From NCBI GenBank assembly GCA_930990665.1, contig CAKNQN010000004.1, positions 1 through 64,000 of the forward strand: a stretch of DNA of 64,000 nt. The letters run 5' to 3'. Position 1 is the first letter of the stretch; each line of letters starts with the position of its first letter. The notes under the pieces are model-generated. The model was not told the DNA's origin. It saw only the letters and a list, made by a program, of their open reading frames with translations, and searched no databases. The position numbers and the translations under genes are program-made. Positions 18,636-29,671 of the stretch are shown one piece after another. The DNA is from an uncultured Clostridia bacterium (lineage in GTDB: Bacteria; Bacillota; Clostridia; Christensenellales; Borkfalkiaceae).

Positions 18636-18693
18636 TTCGGGCGGCCCGATCGCACGAAAGGAAAGCAGAAATAATTTGTTCGGGCGGCCCGAT
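18636..18693. repeat. pair of direct repeats TTCGGGCGGCCCGAT, 43 bp apart, downstream of murC
   Basis: Identical 15-mers at 18636 and 18679. Confidence 0.8.
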
Positions 18694-18708
18694 TGCTAGG
18701 GCCGAAAA

Positions 18709-18746
18709 AAAGAAAAGCCTCCGGCATGGCCGGAGGCTTTTCTTTT
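18709..18746. terminator. bidirectional terminator between murC and DUF815 gene
   Basis: AAAGAAAAGCCTCCGGC-ATG-GCCGGAGGCTTTTCTTT. Confidence 0.9.
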
Positions 18747-18756
18747 ACTGTTCTTT

Positions 18757-19956
18757 TCAGATTTCGATTTCCAATCCCTTTGCGGTGCAGGCCCGGACAT
18801 AATCGACAAATTGTTTTGCTCTGCGCGGAGAGCGCCCGCCTTTGGAGATCGCCCAGCGTTCGGCGAGTACGGCGAGCTCCTCTTCGGGGATAGTGATCCC
18901 GGCATCGTCCGCAAGCTGCCGTACGATGGAGAGGTATTCTTTTTTGCCCGTCGAGGAAAAACAGACGGTCAGGCCGAAGCGGTCGGAGAGGGAGAGCTGT
19001 TCTTCCATTGTATCGCGCGCGTGCACACTGTTGTCGCGGTCGGAGAAATTTTCTTTGAGGATATGCCTGCGGTTGGAGGTCGCAACGATCATCACGTTGC
19101 GGCTCTTTTCGTTCATGCTTCCTTCCAGCCCCGCCTTGAGCGCGGTGACCTTTTCATCGTTCTCTTCCAGCGAAAGGTCGTCGATGAAGATGAGAAAATG
19201 AAAGGGAAGGGCGCTCAGAACCGCTTTGACGGCGTTGATCTCTTTGACTTGCTCTTTGGGTAGTTCCACGGCCCGCAGTCCGCGGTCGGCGTATTCATTG
19301 AGCATCGCATGGATGGTAGAAGATTTTCCCGTGCCCTTGTCGCCGTACAGGAGCATGTTGGAGTAGGGCAGGCCGTCGAGAAAGCTCACGATGTTCCGGC
19401 CGATCGCGCGTTTTTCGTCTTCGTAGTCTTTCAGATCTCGCAGCGACACTTCCGGCGTGTTTTTCACCGGCTGCAGAGCGCCGTTTTCGTAGGTGAATGC
19501 CTTATTGCCGATGAAAATGCCGTACCCGTTCTTTCGGTAATATTCCGCCAGCCTCGCGGCCGTCCCGTTTCCGCTCCGCGTTTGCAGGATCCCCGCCTTG
19601 CCGCGGCGGATCTTCGGAAACCCTTTTCCGATCTCCTGCGCAAGGCGTTCGGGCAGGTCGTCCGCCTTTGCCGCCAGTTCCGCAAAGATATGCAGGTCAT
19701 GCAAGAATGCTGCCCGCACGTCCTTATCCGTTTCCCCCGCAAAGGCGCGGCGGGCAAACAGGTTGTCATCCCGCAGAAGAATATGGGTCAGATATTCTCC
19801 GAAACGGTTCTGCATATTTTCTTGGAGCAGAAGTTCGTAGGCTTGCGCGTATTCGCTGATGTCGTCCTTTTCCACGGCGTTTACAAAGTGTCGCACCGCA
19901 TCGTCACGCAGCACGCCGCGAAGAAGGATCAGTTTTTTCGATTCAAAGGCTGACAT
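18757..19956 (-). CDS. DUF815-family AAA ATPase
   Basis: NMLLYGDKGTGKSSTIHAMLNEYADRGLR (Walker A), FLIFIDDLSLEE (Walker B), ATSNRRHI. Confidence 0.88.
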   Translation of the reverse strand: MSAFESKKLILLRGVLRDDAVRHFVNAVEKDDISEYAQAYELLLQENMQNRFGEYLTHILLRDDNLFARRAFAGETDKDVRAAFLHDLHIFAELAAKADDLPERLAQEIGKGFPKIRRGKAGILQTRSGNGTAARLAEYYRKNGYGIFIGNKAFTYENGALQPVKNTPEVSLRDLKDYEDEKRAIGRNIVSFLDGLPYSNMLLYGDKGTGKSSTIHAMLNEYADRGLRAVELPKEQVKEINAVKAVLSALPFHFLIFIDDLSLEENDEKVTALKAGLEGSMNEKSRNVMIVATSNRRHILKENFSDRDNSVHARDTMEEQLSLSDRFGLTVCFSSTGKKEYLSIVRQLADDAGITIPEEELAVLAERWAISKGGRSPRRAKQFVDYVRACTAKGLEIEI

Positions 19957-20126
19957 GGTCGTTTTCTCCGTCTGTCCTCTTGTTTTTTTTACTATTATAC
20001 GTCATTTTTTTTGCAAAGGCAAATATTTCATCCCGCATTTTGCACAGAATCCGCGCCCGATCGCTTCGATTCGAAAACCCGATAGAATATATCGGCAAAA
20101 TCAATAAATAAAATTGCGCAATACGC

Positions 20127-20155
20127 TTGACGGATAGGAGTGCAAGTACTATAAT
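20127..20155 (+). promoter_or_regulatory. ilvC promoter
   Basis: TTGACG - 17 nt - TATAAT. Confidence 0.85.
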
Positions 20156-20157
20156 AA

Positions 20158-21201
<1,044 letters not shown>

Positions 21202-21213
21202 CCGTTCATCGGC

Positions 21214-21246
21214 AAAAGGCCCTCGCTCTGCGGGGGCCTTTTTTTG
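21214..21246 (+). terminator. ilvC terminator
   Basis: AAAAGGCCCTCGC..GCGGGGGCCTTTTTTT. Confidence 0.9.
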
Positions 21247-21521
21247 AAAAAATTCCAGAGAAGCTTTGTATGAGGGGCCGACGCGAGGGAGGCGTATGTT
21301 GGACAGGTATGCGGCCCAAAGGGGAGAACAAATGCGCGGCAAGGTGGACAGAGGGCGAGTCGGCAAAGTATAAATATACGCGCGCGCGATAAATTTTTTC
21401 GGAACGAAAAAAAGTCCGGCGTTTTGATTGTATTCTCCGCGGAAAAATGGTATAATGGATAAAACGACCGAAAGCAAAAACGTATCCGCCGCTTCGGCGG
21501 CGGTGAAAGGGAGAAACAGGC

Positions 21522-24500
21522 TTGAACAATCTTGGAAGAGGAAGCGAAAACGGCGGTAAAGACCGCGAAAAAATATTCACGCGCGAGACGGCGGGCATTA
21601 TTCTGGTACTTTTTTCCGTACTGGCGCTCGTCGTGCTCTTTTCGCGTGACGTCATATTCGGAAATGTCGGATTCGCCATCAGTTCTTTTCTGCTGGGGGT
21701 ATTCGGTTACTGCTCGGTGGCGGTGCTCGCCGCCCTTATCTATGCGGGTTCCGTGCTGATCACGGGCAAGCGGCTGGCCGTCTCCGGCAAGACGGCTGGT
21801 TTTTGCGCCCTTTTGCTGGTGTTTCTCGTCTGCCTCGTGCACACGATCACGGCGGCCGTGGGCGGCATCGGCTACGGCAGCTACGGCGAATATCTCTCTG
21901 CCTGCTATGCGGCAGGGGAGAGGAGCTTCTTCCAGTCTACGGGCGGCGGAGTGCTGTTCGGGCTGGTCGTATATCCTGTCTGCAAGCTGACCACCTCCGT
22001 GGGCGGCTATATTATCTTTTCCCTTCTCACGGTGGGGGCGGGGTATCTCGTCTATGTCGCCGCTTCGTCCGGTCGCAGCAGCCGCCGCGCCGCGAAACAG
22101 CCTTCCGAACCCGCGGCATATGCCACGGGCGATACGTCGTCGCTGTACGATCTGAACTATGCCGCGCAGCAGCCGCAGTCTGCCCCGGAGTATTCCGCCC
22201 AGGCACCCGCCGCATCCGACAGTGCGCCGCAGCCCGCCGCCCGGGAAGAGGGCGCCGAGCGCTCCAAGAGACTGTATGCGATCGGTGACGAGTTTGATTT
22301 CAAAAGCCGTCGCGAGCTTCGCCAGGAATCGCGCGAGGAGCGCCGTGCGCGCGAAAATATCGCGCCCGCTGCGCCCGCCGCGCCTTCTGCCTATGAACAG
22401 GGCCGCAGCATCCTGTATCCCGACAGGCCCGCCATGCAGTATCCGCCCCAGTATACCGCGCCGATGCCTTCGCTGCAGGACGACGGCGGCGATTATGCGT
22501 GGTATAAACAGAATTACGCGGGCGGGAAAAGTCCTTCCGTGACCCGTTCCAAGGGGAGCGCTTCGACTTCGTCCGGCTCCCTGTACAGCAGTACGGGCTA
22601 TACCTCCAACCGCATTTTTGACGAAAAATCCTATTTCAATAAACCAGACCGCGCGCGCAGCCTTGCCGAATCTTATTCCAAAAGCTTCGGCGGAAGCTCG
22701 CCTTTCTCGGAAGGGCATGAGCTCAAATCGCATCGCAGTCAGCCCGCCAAGGCGCAGCCCGAGCAGAAAGAACAGCCTGCCCCTGCGGCGCAGGAGTCTG
22801 CCGCTTCCAGTTATTCGCAGATGTATGCGGATGCGGCGGAGGGCAACATCTCCTATTCGAACAGGCCCCGCAAGATCGTCGCCGACGCGACGGCGGAGGA
22901 ATCTTCTGCCGCGCCCGCGCAGGACTTCTATCGGAATGACGTTTCCGCACAGCCGCAATCCGGTTCGGTGTATGGCTCCGCACAGCCGCAAAATACGGCA
23001 GATACGAATGGGACAGGGGTGAGTTTCCAGTCACAGGCCCAGCCCGTCCGTTCGGAAGCCGTACCCGGCGTGAACGGGAATGCGGGGAATTATGACGTTC
23101 ACCGTGCCGTCCGCCCCGAACCTTCCCGCGATTCCTCGATCGATGCGGGCGATATCGCGCGCCGCTTCGGGTTCGGTTCAACCGAGCGGACACACACTTC
23201 TCAGCCTCATACCGATATGCCCGCGGCGCGCAATGCCGTTCCGCCCGAAAATACTTCGGCCCGCAACGCCGTGCCGACCGAAAACAATCCGGTCCGAAAC
23301 GCTGTTCCGCCCGAAAACACCTCGTCACGCAACGCCGTGCCGACCGAAAACAATCTGGTCCGAAACGCCGTTCCGCCCGAAGACACTTCGGCGCGCAATA
23401 CTGTTTCGCCCGAGAATAATCCGGTCCGAAACGTCGTTCCGCACGAGGATACCTCTGTCCGCCTGAACCCCTCGCGGGATGAGGCGGCGTCGAGGCCCGC
23501 GCTTCGCGACCGCGCAGCCGAGCCCGCACGCCGCGATGTGTTTTCACCGGAAGAGCTGCCAGACAGAGATGTGTTCGAGCGCCCCGGCGAAATGGATCTG
23601 CGCGCGGGGGAAGATTTGCGTCCCGACAGCCGTCGCGGAGGAGAAGATCTGCGTTCCGGCGGCCGCAGCGGCGGAGAAGAAGTCCGCGGCGGGGCGGTGC
23701 AGCGTCCGGAGACAAAGCCGGTGCGCGGCATTCCCGTACAGGAACCGGAGGAGGAGCAGTCCAACCTCCGCCCGATCACGGACGCCGAGACGGCGGCCGA
23801 TCTTTTCGATGACGACGAGCCGGAAGAATCTTCCGTGCCGGCGGCGATGGAAAACGCCGGGCGGGAGGAGGAGAGGCCTTCTCTCACTCTGCAGCGCGAC
23901 CGCATTCAGCGCGAACTTCCGCAGGAAGAGGCGCCCCGTCCCAAGCACGTCTATGCAAAATATAATCCGCCGCCCATTTCGCTTCTCACCGAATATCCGC
24001 ATGTGGCGGGCAGCGCGGAAGACGACGACATCAACGTCGAGATCATCATCCAGACGCTTGCCAACCTGCATGTGCCCTGCGAGATGAAGGAGATCACCCA
24101 GGGGCCTTCCGTCACCCGATACGACATCGAGATCCCGGGCAATATCCCTACGTCGCGCGTTCTCGGTTACGATAAGGAGCTTGCCATGCGTCTGCACGCG
24201 GCGGCGGGCGTCAACGTACAGCTCAACTATGAAAACGGTTCCATCAGCATCGAGGTTCCCCGTGAGAAAAAAGAGACGGTCGGGCTTCGCGATCTGATCC
24301 TTTCGCCCGATTTTGTCAATGCCAAACCCGGCGCGCTCGTGTTCGGATTGGGAAAAGACATCGAGGGCCGCGCGATCTGCGGCGACGTGGTCAAGATGAC
24401 CCATCTGCTCGTGGCGGGCGCCACGAACTCGGGCAAATCTGTCTGCCTGCACGCGCTCATTCTCAGCCTGCTCTATAAATACAGCCCCGAAGATCTGCGA

Positions 24501-25418
24501 CTCATTCTCGTCGATCCGAAGCAGAACGAATTCATCATCTATGACAAGCTGCCGCACCTGATGATCAACGAGATCATCGCCGACCCCGCGAAGGTCGTGA
24601 ACGTGCTCAACTGGGCGATCGCAGAGATGGAGCGCCGCTATACCCTGTTCAAGGAAAAGACGAAAAAGGGCACGCTCGTGCGCGACGTCAACGATTATAA
24701 CGCCAACCTCACGCCGGAAGAAGAAAAGCTGCCGAAGATCGTCATGGTCATCGACGAGCTTGCGGACCTCATGTCCGTCGCCAAAAAGGATATCGAGGAC
24801 CGCATCCAGCGCCTCACGCAGAAATCGCGTGCGGCGGGCATCCACCTCGTTCTCGCCACGCAGAGACCTTCGGTGAACATCATCACGGGCGTCATCAAGT
24901 CCAACCTTCCCACTCGTATCGCGCTGAAAGTGACGCAGGAGGTCGACTCGCGCACCATTCTCGACGAGTCGGGCGCGGAAAAATTGCTCGGCCAGGGCGA
25001 CCTGCTCTATCGGACGGCTTCCATGACCTTTCCCAAGCGTGTGCAGGGCGCGTTCGTGAGCAATCCCGAAATGCAGAGCGTCATCAGCTATATCAAGGAG
25101 CACAACGAAGCTTATTTCGACGACCGTGTCGCCGATTATATCAACAACCAGAGACAGGGAGGCGGCGACGCTTCCGGCGGCGCCGACGACAGCGTCGAGG
25201 CCGTCTACATCGACGCATTGCGCGCCGTCGTGTCGATGGGGCAGGCTTCCATCTCCATGATCCAGCGCCGCTGCGGCGTCGGCTACCCCAAGGCGGGCAA
25301 GATCATCGAGTGGATGGAAAACATGGGTTATATTGCCACGTTCAACGGGTCCAAGGCCCGCGACGTGCTCATGACCAAAGAAGAATTTGAAAGCAAATAC
25401 GGAGATTACGGCGAATGA
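21522..25418 (+). CDS. ftsK: DNA translocase FtsK/SpoIIIE with about 500-aa repetitive linker
   Basis: N-terminal 4TM; HLLVAGATNSGKSVCLHALI, ILVDPKQNEF, HLVLATQRPSVNIITGVIKSN; C-terminal gamma domain YIDALRAVVSMGQASISMIQRRCGVGYPKAGKIIEWME. Confidence 0.96.
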   Translation: MNNLGRGSENGGKDREKIFTRETAGIILVLFSVLALVVLFSRDVIFGNVGFAISSFLLGVFGYCSVAVLAALIYAGSVLITGKRLAVSGKTAGFCALLLVFLVCLVHTITAAVGGIGYGSYGEYLSACYAAGERSFFQSTGGGVLFGLVVYPVCKLTTSVGGYIIFSLLTVGAGYLVYVAASSGRSSRRAAKQPSEPAAYATGDTSSLYDLNYAAQQPQSAPEYSAQAPAASDSAPQPAAREEGAERSKRLYAIGDEFDFKSRRELRQESREERRARENIAPAAPAAPSAYEQGRSILYPDRPAMQYPPQYTAPMPSLQDDGGDYAWYKQNYAGGKSPSVTRSKGSASTSSGSLYSSTGYTSNRIFDEKSYFNKPDRARSLAESYSKSFGGSSPFSEGHELKSHRSQPAKAQPEQKEQPAPAAQESAASSYSQMYADAAEGNISYSNRPRKIVADATAEESSAAPAQDFYRNDVSAQPQSGSVYGSAQPQNTADTNGTGVSFQSQAQPVRSEAVPGVNGNAGNYDVHRAVRPEPSRDSSIDAGDIARRFGFGSTERTHTSQPHTDMPAARNAVPPENTSARNAVPTENNPVRNAVPPENTSSRNAVPTENNLVRNAVPPEDTSARNTVSPENNPVRNVVPHEDTSVRLNPSRDEAASRPALRDRAAEPARRDVFSPEELPDRDVFERPGEMDLRAGEDLRPDSRRGGEDLRSGGRSGGEEVRGGAVQRPETKPVRGIPVQEPEEEQSNLRPITDAETAADLFDDDEPEESSVPAAMENAGREEERPSLTLQRDRIQRELPQEEAPRPKHVYAKYNPPPISLLTEYPHVAGSAEDDDINVEIIIQTLANLHVPCEMKEITQGPSVTRYDIEIPGNIPTSRVLGYDKELAMRLHAAAGVNVQLNYENGSISIEVPREKKETVGLRDLILSPDFVNAKPGALVFGLGKDIEGRAICGDVVKMTHLLVAGATNSGKSVCLHALILSLLYKYSPEDLRLILVDPKQNEFIIYDKLPHLMINEIIADPAKVVNVLNWAIAEMERRYTLFKEKTKKGTLVRDVNDYNANLTPEEEKLPKIVMVIDELADLMSVAKKDIEDRIQRLTQKSRAAGIHLVLATQRPSVNIITGVIKSNLPTRIALKVTQEVDSRTILDESGAEKLLGQGDLLYRTASMTFPKRVQGAFVSNPEMQSVISYIKEHNEAYFDDRVADYINNQRQGGGDASGGADDSVEAVYIDALRAVVSMGQASISMIQRRCGVGYPKAGKIIEWMENMGYIATFNGSKARDVLMTKEEFESKYGDYGE
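23226..23463 (+). repeat. coding minisatellite of 33-bp units (66-bp higher-order alternation) in ftsK linker
   Basis: ARNAVPPENTS/ARNAVPTENNP/VRNAVPPENTS/SRNAVPTENNL/VRNAVPPEDTS/ARNTVSPENNP/VRNVVPHEDTS. Confidence 0.92.
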
Positions 25419-26749
25419 GTTTTTTGCAAGACAAGAAATTCGGCATGATCTCCCTCGGATGCGACAAAAATCGTGTGGACGCCGAGCGCATGCTCGGCAT
25501 CCTTCGCGAAAAGGGGTATACGATCACCGATGACGCCGCCGAGGCGAATATCCTCATCGTGAATACCTGTGCCTTTTTGCAGTCGGCGAGAAAGGAAGCC
25601 ATCGACACCGTCCTCGACTGCAACGGCTACCGCGGCGGCAACCTCGAAAAGATCGTGGTGAGCGGCTGCCTGCCCGAAAAGTATATCTCCGAACTCTTTC
25701 CCTCCCTCACGGAAGGGGACGTCTTTCTCGGTTGCAGCGATGCCGAAGCTCTTCTTCCCGCGTTGGAACATTCGTATGCCGAAGGGGTGCGCGTGGATGC
25801 GGTCGAGAAAGGGACGGAAGGGGAGGAAGGCCGCGTGCTCACCACGCCGCTGCACTACGCCTATCTGAAGATCGCGGACGGCTGCGACAATCATTGCACC
25901 TATTGCCTGATCCCTAAGATCCGCGGGCGCTACCGCTCCTATCCCGAGGAAAAGCTGGTCGCAGAGGCCGCCTCGCTCGGGGATCTTTCCGAACTCATTC
26001 TCGTGGCGCAGGACACCACCCGCTACGGTACGGATGCGGGCGGACCGAGCCGCCTTCCGGGGCTTATCCGCAAACTGTCCGCCCTGGAAAATATCGGGCA
26101 TATACGCCTCTTGTATTGCTATCCCGAGGCGATCACGGACGAGCTCATCGAGGAGATGGCCGTCAACCCCAAGGTTCTTCCCTACATCGATATCCCGCTC
26201 CAGCACAGCGAGGACCGCATCCTGAAACTCATGAACCGCAAGGGTACGCGCGCGGAATACCTCGCGCTCATCGCCAAACTGCGCGACCGTATCCCCGGCA
26301 TTGCCGTGCGCTCGACCTTTATCGCGGGCTTTCCTTCCGAAACGCGGGAAGAGTGCGAGGCGCTCGCCTCTTTTCTCCGCGAGGCCAAGCTCACTAACTG
26401 CGGATTTTTCGCCTATTCGCGGGAGCCGGAAACGCCCGCATACAAGCTTCCCGGCCAGATCCCCGCGCGCGAAAAACAGCGCCGCGTCCGGATGCTGTAC
26501 AGGGCGCAGCGGGAGGTTTCCCGCGCGTTTTTGCAGGGGAAAAAGGGAACGGTCGTCGACGTGCTTTGCGACGGCATCGACTACGAGCGCGGCATGTTCG
26601 AGGGCAGGGCGTACTGGAGCGCGCCGGAAATAGACGGAAAAGTATACTTTCACGCTCCCTTAGCCGAACAGGGCAAAGTGTATCGGGTCAGGATCACGGG
26701 GGCGGACGATTATGATCTTTACGGAGAAACGGAGGACTACCGAAAATGA
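25415..26749 (+). CDS. rimO: ribosomal protein S12 methylthiotransferase
   Basis: SLGCDKNRVDAERMLG, KIADGCDNHCTYCLIPKIRGRYRS radical-SAM cluster; ATGA overlap with ftsK. Confidence 0.95.
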   Translation: MSFLQDKKFGMISLGCDKNRVDAERMLGILREKGYTITDDAAEANILIVNTCAFLQSARKEAIDTVLDCNGYRGGNLEKIVVSGCLPEKYISELFPSLTEGDVFLGCSDAEALLPALEHSYAEGVRVDAVEKGTEGEEGRVLTTPLHYAYLKIADGCDNHCTYCLIPKIRGRYRSYPEEKLVAEAASLGDLSELILVAQDTTRYGTDAGGPSRLPGLIRKLSALENIGHIRLLYCYPEAITDELIEEMAVNPKVLPYIDIPLQHSEDRILKLMNRKGTRAEYLALIAKLRDRIPGIAVRSTFIAGFPSETREECEALASFLREAKLTNCGFFAYSREPETPAYKLPGQIPAREKQRRVRMLYRAQREVSRAFLQGKKGTVVDVLCDGIDYERGMFEGRAYWSAPEIDGKVYFHAPLAEQGKVYRVRITGADDYDLYGETEDYRK

Positions 26750-27348
26750 ATCTTCCCAATCGGATCACCCTTTCGCGCATCTGCCTGATACCGGTGTTTG
26801 CGGTGATCTTTTTTCTGGACGTGATCCCGTATAATTATTTCATCGCCGCCGTCGTCTTTGTCGTTGCGGCGTGTACCGATTTTCTCGACGGGCACATCGC
26901 CCGCAAACGCGGACTCGTGACCAACCTCGGCAAATTTCTCGATCCCATCGCGGATAAGGTGCTGGTTTCCACCGCGCTCATCTTTTTGCTCGTGCGCCCG
27001 CAGATTCTGCTCGTCGCGTGGCAGGGGGACTGGGTGCTCGTGACGGCGGGCGTCTGCGTGGCGGTCATCCTTGCACGGGAACTGATCGTGAGCGGTTTCC
27101 GCATGGTCGCCGCCTCGACCGGACTGGTGCTGGCCGCCGACAAGATCGGAAAGGTCAAGACCACTTTTCAGGACATCGCCATCGCCTTCCTCCTCGCGGG
27201 GGCGGACTTTTTCGGACTCGGAAAGGCGAGTGAGGTCATTTGCGCCATAGGGCTCGTGTGCCTGGGCATTGCGACCGTGCTCACCGTATGGTCGGGGATT
27301 TCCTATATCGTCCGCAACAGACAAGTGTTGCAAGAGCAGAAACAATGA
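26746..27348 (+). CDS. pgsA: CDP-diacylglycerol-glycerol-3-phosphate 3-phosphatidyltransferase
   Basis: NLPNRITLSRI...TDFLDGHIARKRGLVTNLGKFLDPIADK CDP-alcohol motif; ATGA overlap with rimO. Confidence 0.95.
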   Translation: MNLPNRITLSRICLIPVFAVIFFLDVIPYNYFIAAVVFVVAACTDFLDGHIARKRGLVTNLGKFLDPIADKVLVSTALIFLLVRPQILLVAWQGDWVLVTAGVCVAVILARELIVSGFRMVAASTGLVLAADKIGKVKTTFQDIAIAFLLAGADFFGLGKASEVICAIGLVCLGIATVLTVWSGISYIVRNRQVLQEQKQ

Positions 27349-28418
27349 AGATCGCAGCCATCGTGGTACGCAACAGCCGCAGCCGCTTCGGCGGGCAGTT
27401 TGAGCCCGCGCTCGAAGCGCTGGCCGCGGCGGGGTATCCGGCAGACAAAATTTTTATCCTTTCGGAAGGCGCGGGGCACGAATTCTCGCAGACGGTCGTC
27501 GAATGCAAGAACTTTTTCGACGTCGCCGCGGTCGTCGCCGAGGCGGGCGCACTGGCGGGCTTGCGGGCAAAAGCGGCCGAACTTCTCCGCTGTGAGGGTT
27601 CGGAGAACGTGCTCAGCGCGGGAGAAAAGCTCTTCTTTTTTCTCCCCTTCGGCGAAGAAGGGAGCGCGGCCGTGCAGGCGTATGTGCTCCTGCGCTTACA
27701 GGAAAAGAGCGGGCTCCGCTTCGGGAGCAGCGTTTTCCGGGCGGTGGGCGTGTCTTCGGCCAGGCTTGCCGAGACGGTGAAAAGCGCCGCCGCGGCAGGG
27801 GAAGACAAACTGACTGTGCAGGTGGATTCCTCCTACGGCGATCACCGCATCGAGATCCTGTACGACTCGAACGCGCCGAAAATGCTCGCCGACGCCGCCG
27901 CGCGCGTCGTGGCGGAAGGGCTGAAAGATCAGATCTATGCCATCGACGACACCCCTTTGGGCAGGCGCGCGGTGGAGCTTCTGAAACTGCGTAAAATGAA
28001 GGTGGCCACGGCTGAATCGTTTACGGGCGGCGGAGTGGTCTCGCGCCTGGTCGAGGTACCCGGCGCCAGCGAAGTGGTGTACGAGGGCGTCGTTTCCTAT
28101 TCCAACGAGTCCAAAATGCGCAGGCTGGGCGTGCAGGCGGATACGCTCGCACAGCTGGGGGCCGTCTCCGACCAGACGGCGTATGAAATGGCGGCGGGAC
28201 TGCTCGCGGGCGGAAAATGCGACGCGGCCGTCGCGACTACGGGCATCGCCGGACCGTCCTCCGACGGGACAAATAAACCCGTGGGCCTTTGCTACATTGC
28301 GGCGGGCACGAACGAGGCGATCTACGTCTACAAATATATCTTTCACGGCAGCAGAAAGGATGTCACCGAGCGCGCGATCAATCAGGCGCTCTTCCTGCTC
28401 TGTAAGGTGATACGCTGA
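27345..28418 (+). CDS. CinA-like protein: canonical nicotinamide-nucleotide amidase C-terminal domain, atypical N-terminal half
   Basis: KVATAESFTGGGVVSRLVEVPGAS, VATTGIAGPSSDGTNKPVGLCYIA; between pgsA and recA; ATGA overlap with pgsA. Confidence 0.85.
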   Translation: MKIAAIVVRNSRSRFGGQFEPALEALAAAGYPADKIFILSEGAGHEFSQTVVECKNFFDVAAVVAEAGALAGLRAKAAELLRCEGSENVLSAGEKLFFFLPFGEEGSAAVQAYVLLRLQEKSGLRFGSSVFRAVGVSSARLAETVKSAAAAGEDKLTVQVDSSYGDHRIEILYDSNAPKMLADAAARVVAEGLKDQIYAIDDTPLGRRAVELLKLRKMKVATAESFTGGGVVSRLVEVPGASEVVYEGVVSYSNESKMRRLGVQADTLAQLGAVSDQTAYEMAAGLLAGGKCDAAVATTGIAGPSSDGTNKPVGLCYIAAGTNEAIYVYKYIFHGSRKDVTERAINQALFLLCKVIR

Positions 28419-28627
28419 CGGCTCTTTTCAGTCGGATTGACGACGAAGAATAATTTCCTGCAAAGTGTGCCCGCAAAATTTGCATCCGAATGTCGGAGAA
28501 AGTTTTGGACAAGGCAGTCAGACCGCGTCGGTTTTGCGGAAGATCTGCCGCTGTATGCAGGTCCCTGCAAGGGGAAAGGGGCGGCGGTTGCCGCGATCAA
28601 ACAGAAATTTATAACGGAGAGGTTACC

Positions 28628-29665
28628 ATGGATAACGAAAAGCTCAAGGCGCTGGATCAGGTTCTGGCGCAGATCGAAAAGCATTACGGCAAGGGCGCCA
28701 TCATGAAACTTGGCGACGCTGCGGGGAATACCGACATCGAAGTCATTCCCACGGGATGTCTTTCGCTGGACATCGCGCTCGGCATCGGCGGATTTCCCCG
28801 CGGTAGGATCATCGAGATCTACGGTCCCGAATCTTCGGGCAAGACGACGGTCGCCCTGCATGCCATTGCCGAAACGCAGAAGCTGGGCGGCATCGCCGCC
28901 TTTGTGGACGCGGAGCACGCGCTCGATCCCGTGTATGCGAAAAAACTCGGCGTCGATCTGGACAACCTGTATGTCTCCCAGCCGGACACCGGCGAACAGG
29001 CGCTGGATATTACCGATTCGCTCGTGCGCAGCGGGGCGGTCGACCTCATCGTCATCGACTCCGTCGCAGCCCTCACGCCCAAAGCGGAAATCGAAGGGGA
29101 CATGGGCGATTCTCACGTGGGCTTGCAGGCGCGGCTCATGTCGCAGGCGCTGCGCAAACTGACGGGATTTATCAATAAATCGAAGACGTGCGTCATCTTT
29201 ATCAACCAGCTGCGCGAAAAAGTCGGCGTGATGTTCGGAAACCCCGAAACGACGCCGGGCGGCAAAGCCCTCAAATTCTATGCCAGCGTGCGCGTGGACG
29301 TGCGCAAGGCGGACGCCCTCAAAGACAGCGAGGGGATCATGGGCAACCGCACACGCGCGAAGATCGTCAAAAACAAGCTCGCGCCTCCGTTCAAGACGGC
29401 GGAGTTCGATATCCTCTATGGGGAAGGCATCTCGCAGGAAGGCTGCATCATCGACCTCGGCACGGCGTGCGGCGTGATCGCCAAGAGCGGCGCATGGTTT
29501 TCCTTTGACGGGGAGAAAGTCGCCCAGGGCAGAGAGCGTATGCGCGAATGGCTGAAAAACAACCCCGAAAAGGCAAAGGAGATCGAGGACAAGATCCGCG
29601 CGGCGTACCGTCCCGCCAAAGACGGCCCCGTTTCCGAAGACGAAGAGGAAGAAGAGGAAATCTGA
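28628..29665 (+). CDS. recA: recombinase RecA
   Basis: [60 protein letters not shown] 28628 after ACGGAGAGG. Confidence 0.98.
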   Translation: MDNEKLKALDQVLAQIEKHYGKGAIMKLGDAAGNTDIEVIPTGCLSLDIALGIGGFPRGRIIEIYGPESSGKTTVALHAIAETQKLGGIAAFVDAEHALDPVYAKKLGVDLDNLYVSQPDTGEQALDITDSLVRSGAVDLIVIDSVAALTPKAEIEGDMGDSHVGLQARLMSQALRKLTGFINKSKTCVIFINQLREKVGVMFGNPETTPGGKALKFYASVRVDVRKADALKDSEGIMGNRTRAKIVKNKLAPPFKTAEFDILYGEGISQEGCIIDLGTACGVIAKSGAWFSFDGEKVAQGRERMREWLKNNPEKAKEIEDKIRAAYRPAKDGPVSEDEEEEEEI

Positions 29666-29671
29666 TAGCCG

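Noticed and set aside
18636-18693. Duplicated GTTCGGGCGGCCCGAT as a transcription-factor operator
   Set aside because: Located downstream of murC next to the terminator, not in a promoter; kept only as a repeat
22723-23715. Minus-strand Arg-rich ORF (330 aa) over the ftsK linker
   Set aside because: Shadow of the low-complexity ftsK coding repeat
28419-28627. SOS box upstream of recA
   Set aside because: No GAACNNNNGTTC-type palindrome found by eye in the recA leader
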